Source: Sphingomonas_R arantia (lineage in GTDB: Bacteria > Pseudomonadota > Alphaproteobacteria > Sphingomonadales > Sphingomonadaceae). From it: a stretch of 64,000 nucleotides of DNA. A program made the position numbers and the translations under genes. Below, piece after piece: positions 9,250 to 17,783 of this stretch (position 1 is its first letter; every line of letters begins with the position of its first letter). A model generated the notes under the pieces. That model saw only the letters and a list, made by a program, of their open reading frames with translations, did not search any database and was not told where the DNA came from. The stretch is taken from the NCBI RefSeq assembly GCF_042682045.1, contig NZ_JBHUGS010000002.1, positions 682,001 through 746,000 on the forward strand, written 5' to 3'.

Positions 9250-11028
9250 TTACGCCTTCGGGCCGTCGACCACCCGGATCGACAGCTCGCGCAACTGGCG
9301 CGGCGTCGCGGGCGCGGGCGCCTGCATCATCAGGTCCTCGGCGCGCTGGTTCATCGGGAACAGCACGACCTCGCGGATGTTCGGCTCCTCCGCCAGCAGC
9401 ATCACGATCCGGTCGATCCCCGGCGCGGAGCCACCATGCGGCGGCGCGCCGAACTTGAACGCGTTGATCATGCCCGAGAAATTCGTGTCGACATCGGCCT
9501 GCGAATAACCGGCGATCTCGAACGCCTTGTACATGATCTCCGGCTTGTGGTTCCGGATCGCACCACTTGAGAGCTCGACACCATTACAGACGATATCATA
9601 CTGATAAGCCAGGATATCGAGCGGATCCATCGTCTCCAGCGCGTGCAGTTCGCCCTGCGGCATCGAGAAGGGATTGTGGCTGAAATCGACCTTCTTGGCG
9701 TCCTCGTCATATTCGAACATCGGGAAGTCGACGACCCAGCAGAACTTGAACACGCCCTCCTCGATCAGGCCCAGCTCCTCGCCCGTCCGGGTCCGCGCCG
9801 CACCGGCCAGCTTCGCGGTCGCCAGCTCCTTGCCCGCAGCGAAGAACACGCCGTCGTTCGGCCCCAGGCCCAGCGCCGCGATCAGCTTCGCGGTCGCCTC
9901 CTCGCCGTGGTTCTTGGCGATCGGCCCGCCGGGCACGCCGTCCTTGATGTTGATATAGCCCAGGCCCGCATGCCCGGCCGCGCGCGCCCACTCGTTCATC
10001 TCGTCGAAGAACTTGCGACTCTTCGCCCCCGCGCCCGGTGCCGGGATCGCGCGGACCACGCCGCCGCCTTCGACGATCTTGGCGAACAGGCCGAAGCCCG
10101 AACCGACGAAATGCTCGGTCACGTCGACGATCTCGATCGGGTTGCGCAGGTCCGGCTTGTCCGACCCGTAACGCAGCATCGCGTCGCGGTACGCGATCCG
10201 CGGGAACGGCGCGGCCGTCACCGTGCGGTTGACCGCGAACTCCTCGAAGATGCCGTGCAACACCGGTTCGATCGCTGCGAAAACATCGTCTTGCGTGACG
10301 AAGCTCATCTCGAAATCGAGCTGGTAGAACTCGCCCGGCGACCGGTCGGCGCGCGCATCCTCGTCGCGGAAGCACGGCGCGATCTGGAAATAGCGGTCGA
10401 ACCCGGCGACCATCAGCAGCTGCTTAAACATCTGCGGCGCCTGCGGCAGCGCGTAGAACTTGCCCGGATGCACCCGGCTCGGCACCAGATAGTCGCGCGC
10501 ACCTTCCGGCGACGACGCGGTCAGGATCGGCGTCTGGAATTCCATGAACCCCTGGTCGATCATCCGCCGGCGGATCGATGCGATGACGTTCGACCGCAGC
10601 ACGATGTTGCGGTGGATCCGCTCACGGCGCAGATCGAGGAAGCGATAACGCAGCCGGATATCCTCGGGATATTCCTGGTCGCCCGCCACCGGCATCGGCA
10701 GTTCGCTGGCCGACGACTGCACCGTGACCGCGTCCGCGACGACCTCGATCGCGCCCGTCGCCAGGTTCGCGTTCGTCGCCTCGGCACCGCGCGCCACGAC
10801 GGTGCCGTCAATCGTCACCACCGATTCGGCGCGCAGCCCGTCCAGGATGCGCAGCGCATCGCTGTCCGCCTTCGCGACGATCTGGGTCAGCCCGTAATGA
10901 TCGCGCAGATCGACGAACAGCACGCCGCCATGGTCGCGTTTCCGGTGGACCCAGCCCGACAGGCGGACGGGCGCGCCGACGTCGCTTTCGCGAAGGGCGG
11001 CGCAGGTGTGCGTGCGGTAGGCGTGCAT
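9250..11028 (-). CDS. aspS: Aspartyl-tRNA synthetase
   Basis: Charges tRNA-Asp, and in many alphaproteobacteria tRNA-Asn too, with aspartate. The 592-residue bacterial-type enzyme has an N-terminal OB anticodon-binding domain (GWVHRKRDHGGVLFVDLRD), the class II motif 2 region around RFRDEDxRADR (here CFRDEDARADRSPGEF), a GAD-type insertion, and motif 3 GIDRIVMLL. The start chosen, ATG 11028 (MHAYRTH), matches the family N-terminus; an in-frame ATG 45 bases upstream adds residues not seen in the family. Divergent from rnd, upstream of ppk2. Confidence 0.97.
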   Translation of the reverse strand: MHAYRTHTCAALRESDVGAPVRLSGWVHRKRDHGGVLFVDLRDHYGLTQIVAKADSDALRILDGLRAESVVTIDGTVVARGAEATNANLATGAIEVVADAVTVQSSASELPMPVAGDQEYPEDIRLRYRFLDLRRERIHRNIVLRSNVIASIRRRMIDQGFMEFQTPILTASSPEGARDYLVPSRVHPGKFYALPQAPQMFKQLLMVAGFDRYFQIAPCFRDEDARADRSPGEFYQLDFEMSFVTQDDVFAAIEPVLHGIFEEFAVNRTVTAAPFPRIAYRDAMLRYGSDKPDLRNPIEIVDVTEHFVGSGFGLFAKIVEGGGVVRAIPAPGAGAKSRKFFDEMNEWARAAGHAGLGYINIKDGVPGGPIAKNHGEEATAKLIAALGLGPNDGVFFAAGKELATAKLAGAARTRTGEELGLIEEGVFKFCWVVDFPMFEYDEDAKKVDFSHNPFSMPQGELHALETMDPLDILAYQYDIVCNGVELSSGAIRNHKPEIMYKAFEIAGYSQADVDTNFSGMINAFKFGAPPHGGSAPGIDRIVMLLAEEPNIREVVLFPMNQRAEDLMMQAPAPATPRQLRELSIRVVDGPKA

Positions 11029-11122
11029 GTTGAAATTCACTCGAATAGTGATTTTGGAATGATGCCGCTTCACGCGTGCGACCCCGGTTTGTCAAGGCGC
11101 GCGCAGTCGCTATGACAGTCTC

Positions 11123-12373
11123 ATGAAGATCCATCCCCTGATCACCGACAGCCAGACGCTTGCCGATCTGTGCGCCCGCCTTTCCAAATCGCCCTTCGTC
11201 GCGGTCGATACCGAATTCATGCGCGAAAACACCTACTGGCCGGAACTCTGCCTGATCCAGATCGGCGATGCGGAGGAAGCCGCGGCGATTGATCCGAAGG
11301 CCAAGGGGCTCGACATGACCCCGCTGATGGACCTGATGGTCGAGAACGAGGACGTTCTGAAGGTTTTTCACGCCGGCGGGCAGGACCTTGAGATCATTCA
11401 TAACATCACCGGCAAGACGCCCTACCCGTTGTTCGACACGCAGGTCGCAGCGATGGCGCTCGGGATGGGCGAGCAGATCGGCTATTCCAACCTGGTCGAG
11501 AGCATGATCGGCGTGAAGCTGGACAAGGGCGCGCGCTTCACCGACTGGGCGCGCCGCCCGCTCGACCGGCGGCAGATCGACTATGCGATCGGCGACGTCA
11601 CCTATCTCGCTGATATCTTCCCCAAGATGCTCGGCAAGCTGAAGCGCCAGGGCCGCGGTGCCTGGCTGGATCAGGAGATGGAGCGGCTCGGCGATCCGGC
11701 GAGCTACGTCAACATTCCCGACCTCGCCTGGCTGCGGATCAAGATCCCGAGCCGCAAGGCCGACGTGCTCGGCCGGCTGAAGGCGATCGCCGCGTGGCGC
11801 GAGCGCGAGGCGCAGACCAAGAACCTGCCGCGCGGCCGCCTGATCAAGGACGAGACGATCGCCGATCTCGCCGCCCACCCCCCGGTGCAACAGAACGACC
11901 TTTCGCGCGTCCGCGGCATGAGCCCGAGCTGGGCGTCGAACGACATCGGCGCGCGGCTGCTCGCCGTGATCCGCGACGCGCCGCCGCTGTCCGATGCGGA
12001 GATGCCGGCGCGCGAGGACCGCAAGCCGGGGCTCGGCAAGGACGGCTCGCTGGTCGCGGACCTGCTGAAACTCCTCCTCAAGATCCGCGCTCGCGATGCC
12101 GATGTCGCCTCGAAGCTGATCGCCCGCGCCGACGAACTTGAGCATCTCGCCGCCGGACGCCGCGAGGGGCTGTCGATGCTCGAAGGCTGGCGCTTCGAAC
12201 AATTTGGCCGCGACGCGCTCGACCTGGTCGAAGGCCGCCTCGCCTTCGCGGTCGTGAACGGCAAACTGACCATGACGCGCACCGCGCTGGAGACGGACAA
12301 TGACGATCGGCACGACACGGGCAGCGGCGATTCTGATGATGACGCTGGCCTGCGGTTGCATGCGGACGGGTGA
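11123..12373 (+). CDS. rnd: Ribonuclease D
   Basis: A 3'-5' exoribonuclease that trims tRNA precursors. The N-terminal DEDD exonuclease domain shows Asp29 and Glu31 (VDTEFMRE), the second Asp in HAGGQDLEI and the last motif in DYAIGDVTYL, followed by HRDC repeats. At 416 residues it is slightly long. The last 25 residues (Asp/Gly-rich, from about TDNDDRHD) are read through the first 74 bases of the next gene in another frame and look non-conserved. Confidence 0.95.
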   Translation: MKIHPLITDSQTLADLCARLSKSPFVAVDTEFMRENTYWPELCLIQIGDAEEAAAIDPKAKGLDMTPLMDLMVENEDVLKVFHAGGQDLEIIHNITGKTPYPLFDTQVAAMALGMGEQIGYSNLVESMIGVKLDKGARFTDWARRPLDRRQIDYAIGDVTYLADIFPKMLGKLKRQGRGAWLDQEMERLGDPASYVNIPDLAWLRIKIPSRKADVLGRLKAIAAWREREAQTKNLPRGRLIKDETIADLAAHPPVQQNDLSRVRGMSPSWASNDIGARLLAVIRDAPPLSDAEMPAREDRKPGLGKDGSLVADLLKLLLKIRARDADVASKLIARADELEHLAAGRREGLSMLEGWRFEQFGRDALDLVEGRLAFAVVNGKLTMTRTALETDNDDRHDTGSGDSDDDAGLRLHADG

Positions 12374-12602
12374 CACCGTCCGACCAGTGGCGACTGCCGA
12401 AATCTGCGACGCCGGCCGGATCGCCGATGCGGTGGGCAAACCGGTGTCGGACGAAACGGCGGAAGGTTGGCGCCGTCAGAGCGGCGCGCGCACCATCCGG
12501 ATCGTGCGGCCGGGTATGATGGTCACTGCGGATCTCCGCCCTGACCGGCTGACCGTAGATGTCGATGCCGCCGGGCTTGCGACGCGGGTTGTCTGCGGTT
12601 GA
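12300..12602 (+). CDS. Peptidase inhibitor I78-like lipoprotein
   Basis: A 100-residue exported protein. A hydrophobic N-terminus ending in a Cys-containing ACGC stretch suggests lipid attachment, though the lipobox is weak. The mature part fits the I78 (elastase inhibitor) family: CDAGRIADAVGKP, then IRIVRPGMMVTADLRPDRL and a C-terminal VVCG. I78 proteins block serine proteases. The gene starts inside the end of rnd with a 74-bp overlap, so it probably depends on rnd transcription. Confidence 0.8.
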   Translation: MTIGTTRAAAILMMTLACGCMRTGDTVRPVATAEICDAGRIADAVGKPVSDETAEGWRRQSGARTIRIVRPGMMVTADLRPDRLTVDVDAAGLATRVVCG

Positions 12603-12903
12603 TTTTCGCGGATTGAGACAGGGAAAGGCTGGCTGCCCGTTGACGTAGCGGATCCGCTTGGCTCCGCATCATAACTCCCGCCCATCCCGAGCGAAGTCGA
12701 GGGACCGGCCGAGCGCAGCCGAGGCTTCCGACTTTAACGCTTCTCGACTGCGCTCGAAGAAGTCCCTCGACTGCGCTCGGGATGGACGGGGGTTGGGTGA
12801 GACCCAAAGTGTCGGAAGCCGAGAGATCCGAGCTCAGGTGAAGGGCGGGGACGCGTTACCAAACGGTCGCGCCAGATGACGGCCCGCCCCCGCCCCACAC
12901 GAA
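12603..12903. repeat. Intergenic region with inverted repeat (family E)
   Basis: A 301-bp gap between the convergent I78 and ybaB genes. It holds a long dyad: catcccgagcgaagtcgagg begins at 12683 and its near-complement ends at 12784 (tccctcgactgcgctcggga). A third related piece (ttctcgactgcgctcgaaga) sits inside. A related single arm occurs near 41380-41415. I see no gene in the gap. Confidence 0.75.
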
Positions 12904-13227
12904 TCAGAACGGTAGCTTGAACCCCGGCGGCAACGGAATACCCGCCGTCATCTTGCTCATCTCCGCGGAGGAAGCGGCGTCCGCCTTCGTACGGGCGTCG
13001 TTCAGCGCGGCGGCGATCAGGTCTTCCAGCATCTGCTTTTCCGACGCGACCATCAGGCTGTCGTCGATCGACACGCCCAGGATGCGGCCCTTCGCGGTCG
13101 CCTTGATCGTGACAAGTCCGCCGCCGGACACGCCTTCGATTTCGATCGTGTCGAGGCTGTCCTGCGCCTGCGACAACTGGTTCTGCACATTCTGGGCCAT
13201 CGCCAGGATATCGTCGAGATTCTTCAT
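12904..13227 (-). CDS. ybaB: YbaB/EbfC nucleoid-associated protein
   Basis: A 107-residue DNA-binding protein that forms tweezer-like dimers. It matches the YbaB family throughout: N-terminal helix MAQNVQNQLSQAQDSL, the beta-sheet core EIEGVSGGGLVTIKATAKG, and DLIAAALNDARTKAD, with a Pro/Gly/Phe C-terminal tail. Its ATG overlaps the dnaX stop (ATGA at 13224-13227), so the two are translationally coupled. The usual third member recR is absent downstream. Confidence 0.95.
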   Translation of the reverse strand: MKNLDDILAMAQNVQNQLSQAQDSLDTIEIEGVSGGGLVTIKATAKGRILGVSIDDSLMVASEKQMLEDLIAAALNDARTKADAASSAEMSKMTAGIPLPPGFKLPF

Positions 13228-14903
13228 GCGTGCGCACTCCTCTGATCCAGCGTGTAGCCCAGCAACTCGGTATCGGGAAAGGCCTCGCGCGCAGCCCGCA
13301 CGACCGGCGAGTCCCACACCACCGCGCGCTCGGCCGCCTGCATCGCGCGTTCCTGCTCCAGCATCGTCGGCGCGGCATCGCCCTCCTCCGCCGAAACCGT
13401 CCAGACCGTGTCGGTCAACCGGCGCAGCGCCCCCGCCAGCTTGCGCAGATCAATCGGCCGCGTCGGGCGCACCACCAGTTCGGGCGGCGCATACCGAACA
13501 AGCCCAGCGAAATCGTGCAGCTCCTGCGCCAGCAGCGGCTCCCCGCGATCTTCGAGCAGGTCGTGCAACGCGCGAAAATCAGCCGGCAGCACAGGCTTCG
13601 GCGGCACGACCGGCGTGGGGGGCGGAACCGGCGCGGCGGCAACTGGTGCGGGCGCAGGCGGCGCGACCGATGGCTCATAGGCGGAGGACACCGCGGCCGC
13701 GGCCGGCGCAGACGCACTCGTCGCAGCAGGGGCAACCCCCGCCGCTTCCATCCCCGTCAGCCGGCGAATCAGCTCCCCCGGATCGGGCAGCGTGCTCGCA
13801 TGAACGATCCGCAGCAGCGCCATCTCGGCCGCCTCCATCGGCAGGATCGCCGACTGGACCTCCTCATGCCCTTTCAGCAGCAGTTGCCACATGCGGTGCA
13901 GCACGGGATATCCCAGCCGACTCGCCCAGTCTGCGAACGCCTCACGCTCCTCCGCCGACAGTGCGGGATCGACATGATCGCCGACCTTGGCGCGCGTCAC
14001 GCCGTGGCACGTCTCGAGCAACCCGCGGAACAACGCGGTCGGATCGACGCCCAGCTCATGCTGCCGCCCCACCGCCGCCAGCACCGCCGGCGCATCGCCC
14101 GCGAGGAGCTTTGCGAACAGCGCGCGCACCGCCCCGCGATCGGACAGCCCCAGCATGTCGCGCACCTGCGCCGCGTCGACCCGGTCCTGCCCATGCGCGA
14201 TCGCCTGGTCCAGGATCGACAGCCCGTCGCGCGCCGACCCCTCCGCCGCCCGCGCGATCAGCGCCAGCGCCTCGGGCTCGGCCTCGACGCCCTCCTGCTC
14301 CACCACATGCGCGAAATGACGGGTCAGCAAGTCCGCTGGGATCCGCCGCAGGTCGAACCGCTGACAACGCGACAGCACGGTCACCGGGATCTTGTTCACT
14401 TCCGTGGTGGCGAACAGGAACTTCACATGCGCCGGCGGCTCCTCCAGCGTCTTCAACAACCCGTTGAACGCCGCCTTGGACAGCATGTGGACTTCGTCGA
14501 TGATGTAGATCTTGTAGCGCGCCGAGACCGATGCATAGCGCACCGCCTCGATGATCTCGCGGATGTCGTCGATGCCGGTGTGGCTCGCGGCGTCCATCTC
14601 GGTCACGTCGATATGGCGGCCCTCGGCGATCGCGCGGCACGGGTCGCACACGCCGCACGGGTCGATCGTCGGCCCGCCCTGCCCGTCCGGCCCGATGCAG
14701 TTCAGCGCCTTGGCGATCAGACGCGCGGTCGACGTCTTGCCCACCCCGCGCACGCCGGTCAGCAGGAACGCATGCGCCAGCCGATCGCGCCGGATCGCAT
14801 TGCCCAGCGTCGTCACCATCGCATCCTGCCCGATCAGCTCGGCAAAGGTCTGCGGACGGTATTTGCGCGCCAAGACGCGGTAGGGAACTGCGGATTCGGC
14901 CAT
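13224..14903 (-). CDS. dnaX: DNA polymerase III subunit gamma/tau
   Basis: ATPase of the clamp loader. The 559-residue protein has the Walker A site GVRGVGKT (about 50-57), a zinc-binding cluster CIGPDGQG...CGVCDPC (about 69-87), the Walker B DEVHML, and the SRC-like sensor VLSRCQRFDLRR. An Ala/Pro-rich linker (about 395-440) precedes the tau-specific C-terminal domain. I see no slippery A-rich heptamer that would produce a gamma form by frameshift. ffs lies just upstream and ybaB overlaps the 3' end. Confidence 0.96.
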   Translation of the reverse strand: MAESAVPYRVLARKYRPQTFAELIGQDAMVTTLGNAIRRDRLAHAFLLTGVRGVGKTSTARLIAKALNCIGPDGQGGPTIDPCGVCDPCRAIAEGRHIDVTEMDAASHTGIDDIREIIEAVRYASVSARYKIYIIDEVHMLSKAAFNGLLKTLEEPPAHVKFLFATTEVNKIPVTVLSRCQRFDLRRIPADLLTRHFAHVVEQEGVEAEPEALALIARAAEGSARDGLSILDQAIAHGQDRVDAAQVRDMLGLSDRGAVRALFAKLLAGDAPAVLAAVGRQHELGVDPTALFRGLLETCHGVTRAKVGDHVDPALSAEEREAFADWASRLGYPVLHRMWQLLLKGHEEVQSAILPMEAAEMALLRIVHASTLPDPGELIRRLTGMEAAGVAPAATSASAPAAAAVSSAYEPSVAPPAPAPVAAAPVPPPTPVVPPKPVLPADFRALHDLLEDRGEPLLAQELHDFAGLVRYAPPELVVRPTRPIDLRKLAGALRRLTDTVWTVSAEEGDAAPTMLEQERAMQAAERAVVWDSPVVRAAREAFPDTELLGYTLDQRSAHA

Positions 14904-14985
14904 GACACGGATTTAGGTCATCGGCGGGCGGTTGTCGAAGGGAGAGCTTGGGTTCGCTACGTGAAGGGCGCCCGTCCAGCCGAAA

Positions 14986-15078
14986 GGAGATCCCGGCCTG
15001 CGCCGGGATGACGGCCTTAGTAATGATGCCTTGTTAATCGCCCCTCAGTCGTCATCCCGGCGAAAGCCGGGATCTCCC
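14986..15078. repeat. Intergenic inverted repeat, family B copy 1
   Basis: Two opposed arms, ggagatcccggcctgcgccg (from 14986) and its near-complement starting gtcatcccggcgaaagccgg (15051-15078), separated by about 36 bp. Each arm also contains a small internal hairpin. A second copy with the same arm sequences lies at 44066-44148. It sits between ffs and dnaX, in their common direction of transcription. Confidence 0.85.
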
Positions 15079-15141
15079 TGAGGCGAGGACGACATCTTTG
15101 CGGAGCGCCCAAAGCCGCTCAACCAACCATCAATGTAAGAA

Positions 15142-15236
15142 GGTGGGAGCCGGAACGACCCGGTACGAAATCGTTGTGGCTGCTTCCTTCCGGATCTGAC
15201 CAGATTGGCGACAGCATCGTCCGCCCGACTCCCGCG
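15142..15236 (-). ncRNA. ffs: Small signal recognition particle RNA (4.5S type)
   Basis: RNA of the signal recognition particle, which binds Ffh and targets inner-membrane proteins. Read on the minus strand it contains the diagnostic apical loop GTCAGATCCGGAAGGAAGCA and, further out, a 9-bp closing stem (bases 15225-15233 with 15145-15153). That gives a hairpin of about 95 nt, the size of the alphaproteobacterial form. Exact ends are estimated from the stem. It is upstream of dnaX-ybaB on the same strand, a conserved arrangement. Confidence 0.93.
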
Positions 15237-15297
15237 CCGCCTATGCGACATGCGCGGGTGGAGGGCAAGGGTTTGCGTTTGCAGAGCTAAAACGACT

Positions 15298-15364
15298 GTT
15301 CCCCGGCGAAGGCCGGGGCCTAGGTGAAGCGGTTCCGCCTAGGCCCCGGCCTGCGCCGGGGAAC
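15298..15364. repeat. Intergenic inverted repeat, family C copy 1
   Basis: A 67-bp dyad: the left arm starts gttccccggcgaaggccggg and ends cctagg, and the right arm is its near reverse complement ending cgccggggaac. A second full copy lies at 46240-46306 and a lone arm at 35945-35970. It lies between ffs and the DHS-like gene. The rest of the 14904-15422 gap outside ffs and these repeats shows nothing I recognise. Confidence 0.88.
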
Positions 15365-15422
15365 TACATCATACCAATGCGGTGTGACGGGACACTAAGG
15401 CAACCCCGTCACAACCTAACCA

Positions 15423-16481
15423 TCAAGCCTCGCGGAAGATCTTCCCCCAGGCGCGCACCGGCCGGTCCTTCCAGTGACCGCGATGATAAGCATCGCTCGC
15501 CAGGAGCGGCATGACCGAGCCGGCCTCCGCGAACACCATCTGCTCGATGCCGGTGTTCACCTTGCCCCAGCTCGCTGCTTCCTGAAGCGTCGAGGACGAG
15601 CAGGCACCGTCGCGCACGTCGGCGACGGTGATCTGCACCGCGTACTTGTGAACCTGCACATCGTCATGACCCAGGATCTCGGCGCAGACGACCGTGTCCT
15701 GAATGAAGTTCTTCGGCACGCCGCCGCCGATCATCAGCAGGCCGGTGACGCCCGCCTCGATCTTGATCTGCGTGAGCTCACGGAAATCGGCGATCGCGTC
15801 GAGCACCATGTAGGGCTTGCCCGCCTTCACCGCATCGACCTGATGCTTCACCAGCCCGAACCCGGCCGACGAATCGACGAACGCCGGGCAGAAGATCGGC
15901 ACGTCGTGCTCGTAGGCGAGCTTGACGAGGCTGTTGTCCTTCTTGCCATGCTCGACGAGATACTTGCCCATCTCGCGGATGAACTCGCGGCTGGAATAGG
16001 CGCGCGGCTCCAGCGTCTCGGCGATCTCGAAGATCGTGTGATCGACGTGCTGCAGCTGCTCTTCGTCGATATAGGTGTCGTAGATCCGGTCGATCAGCAG
16101 CGAGCGCAGCGTGTCGTCGTCCGGCACGTCGAGCGCCTGATAATGCTTGTGGCCGAGACCCTCGAAGAAATCCATGTCGACGATCGACGCGCCGGTCGCG
16201 ACGATGCCGTCGATCATGTTGTTGCGCAGCAGCTCGGCATAGAGGTCCATGCACCCGCCCGCCGAGGTCGACCCGGCGATGACCAAGAAGATCGTGCAGT
16301 CCTTATCGGCCAGCATCTGGTTGTAGATCTCGGTCGCACGGCCCAGGTCGCGGCTGGTGAACGACATCTTCTTCATCGCGTCCACGATCGGGCGCGCGTC
16401 GAATTCGCGGATGTCGATATGCTCGACTTCGGTGGACAGCAGCTCCGCCTTGCGGACGTCGTTGATCTTGGTGTCGGTCAT
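15423..16481 (-). CDS. Deoxyhypusine synthase-like polyamine enzyme
   Basis: A 352-residue member of the deoxyhypusine synthase family. Bacteria have no eIF5A to modify, and bacterial relatives make homospermidine or related long-chain polyamines from putrescine or spermidine-type substrates. It has the NAD-binding GSTSAGG and GATGASIVD-like segments (here IVATGASIVDMD), GGGVPKNFIQDT, and the catalytic Lys in EAASWGKV (about 307, equivalent to human Lys329). The start MTDTKIND has a GGAG 7 bases upstream. It follows the decarboxylase gene by 113 bp, containing a strong hairpin. The exact product cannot be decided from sequence. Confidence 0.88.
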   Translation of the reverse strand: MTDTKINDVRKAELLSTEVEHIDIREFDARPIVDAMKKMSFTSRDLGRATEIYNQMLADKDCTIFLVIAGSTSAGGCMDLYAELLRNNMIDGIVATGASIVDMDFFEGLGHKHYQALDVPDDDTLRSLLIDRIYDTYIDEEQLQHVDHTIFEIAETLEPRAYSSREFIREMGKYLVEHGKKDNSLVKLAYEHDVPIFCPAFVDSSAGFGLVKHQVDAVKAGKPYMVLDAIADFRELTQIKIEAGVTGLLMIGGGVPKNFIQDTVVCAEILGHDDVQVHKYAVQITVADVRDGACSSSTLQEAASWGKVNTGIEQMVFAEAGSVMPLLASDAYHRGHWKDRPVRAWGKIFREA

Positions 16482-16499
16482 GGGTGCTCCAGACGATGG

Positions 16500-16533
16500 G
16501 CAGGCTCGACCCCGGTCATGGGATCGAGCCTGC
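16500..16533. other. Intercistronic hairpin between the two polyamine genes
   Basis: A perfect 10-bp stem (gcaggctcga at 16500-16509 with tcgagcctgc at 16524-16533) with a 14-nt loop, just upstream of the DHS-like start. It lacks a U-run in the minus direction, so it is more likely an RNA stability or processing element, or a weak attenuator, than a simple terminator. Confidence 0.65.
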
Positions 16534-16594
16534 ACTCTAATTCCGCATCCCGGCCGGGCCGGGGTGCAATGCTACAGGTGATGGATCGGTTCGG

Positions 16595-17782
16595 TTACAG
16601 CGTAACGACGTTCGACGGCATCATGATGTCGTCTTCTTCGACATACACGGTGGCCATCGGCTCGTCGGTCGCCAGCACGGTTTCGCCCGCGGTGAAGCCG
16701 TTGAACCCGGTCCGCATCGCGCACCCGTAGGCGCCGAGCATACCGATCTCGATATAGTCGCCCGCCTTGGTATCGGCGGGCAGCATGAACGGTCCGACCA
16801 TATGGTCCATGTCGTCGCACGTCGGCCCGTAGAAGCTGAACCCGACATCCTTGGCGTTCGACGTCACGTCGCGCACCAGTTCGGTCGGGAAACGCCACGC
16901 GACATGCGCCGCATCGAACAGCGCGCCATACGCGCCGTCGTTGATGAACAGCTCGTCGCCGCGACGCTTCTCAACGCGGACCAGCAGGCTGGCATATTCC
17001 GCGCACAGTGCACGACCCGGTTCGCACCACAATTCGGCGGAGTAGCTGATCGGCAGGCTTTCGAACGCCTGCTTGATCGCGTCGAAATATGCGCCCAGCG
17101 GCGGCGGCGTCATGCCCGGATAGGTCGACGGGAACCCGCCGCCCACGTCCACGACGTCCACCGTGACGGCGGCGTTGACGATCGCTTCGCGCACCCGGCC
17201 CATCGCCTGGATGTAGGCCGCCGGGCTCATCGCCTGCGAACCGACATGGAAACAGATGCCGAGCGCGTCGGCCACCTGACGCGTCGCGAGCAGCAACGGT
17301 GCCGCGTCGCGCGCCTCGACCCCGAACTTCGACGCCAGGCTGAGCTTGCTGTGATCCGAAGACACGCGCAGCCGGACGCACAGCGTCAGGTCCGTCGCGT
17401 CGTTCGTCGCGCGGCAGATCTTTTCGAGTTCTTCAAGCGAATCGAGCGAGAAGGTGCGCACGCCGTGAACGGCATAGGCCTCCGCGATCGCCTCTTCCGC
17501 CTTCACCGGGTGCATGAAACACAGGACGGCGTCCGGCAGCGTACGAGCAACCAGCCGCACCTCGGCGATCGAGGCGACGTCGTAATGCGTAATGCCGCTG
17601 TCCCACAGAACCTTCAGCAGGTCTGCGGATGGGTTCGCCTTGACCGCATACATCGAGCGACCCTGGAACTTCTCTACGAAGTACCGGGCCGCGCGCCGTG
17701 CGGCGTGCGGACGAATCAGCGTGACCGGTTGAACCGGACGAAGGGCAGTTGCTAGCCCCAGCGCGCTATGATGCTTGTGCAA
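16595..17782 (-). CDS. Ornithine decarboxylase-like type III PLP enzyme
   Basis: A 395-residue alanine-racemase-fold decarboxylase, most like ornithine (or ornithine/lysine) decarboxylase making putrescine. It has the PLP Lys at 48 (YAVKAN), the HVGSQ and GGGFPSTYPG phosphate-binding motifs, CEPGRALCAEY, and the active-site Cys at about 322 in GPTCDDMDH. The start is taken as TTG 17782, which has GGAGG nine bases upstream and gives the family N-terminus (MHKHHSALGLATALRP). An in-frame ATG at 17854 would add 24 unconserved residues read through a structured leader. It is upstream of the DHS-like gene, together forming a polyamine pathway. Confidence 0.9.
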   Translation of the reverse strand: MHKHHSALGLATALRPVQPVTLIRPHAARRAARYFVEKFQGRSMYAVKANPSADLLKVLWDSGITHYDVASIAEVRLVARTLPDAVLCFMHPVKAEEAIAEAYAVHGVRTFSLDSLEELEKICRATNDATDLTLCVRLRVSSDHSKLSLASKFGVEARDAAPLLLATRQVADALGICFHVGSQAMSPAAYIQAMGRVREAIVNAAVTVDVVDVGGGFPSTYPGMTPPPLGAYFDAIKQAFESLPISYSAELWCEPGRALCAEYASLLVRVEKRRGDELFINDGAYGALFDAAHVAWRFPTELVRDVTSNAKDVGFSFYGPTCDDMDHMVGPFMLPADTKAGDYIEIGMLGAYGCAMRTGFNGFTAGETVLATDEPMATVYVEEDDIMMPSNVVTL

Positions 17783-17783
17783 T

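Noticed and set aside
9643..11115. 490-codon plus-strand frame opposite aspS
   Set aside because: Antisense shadow of conserved AspS; no motif.
15045..15251. 68-codon minus-strand frame over the SRP RNA
   Set aside because: It overlaps the structured RNA and the repeat; not a protein.
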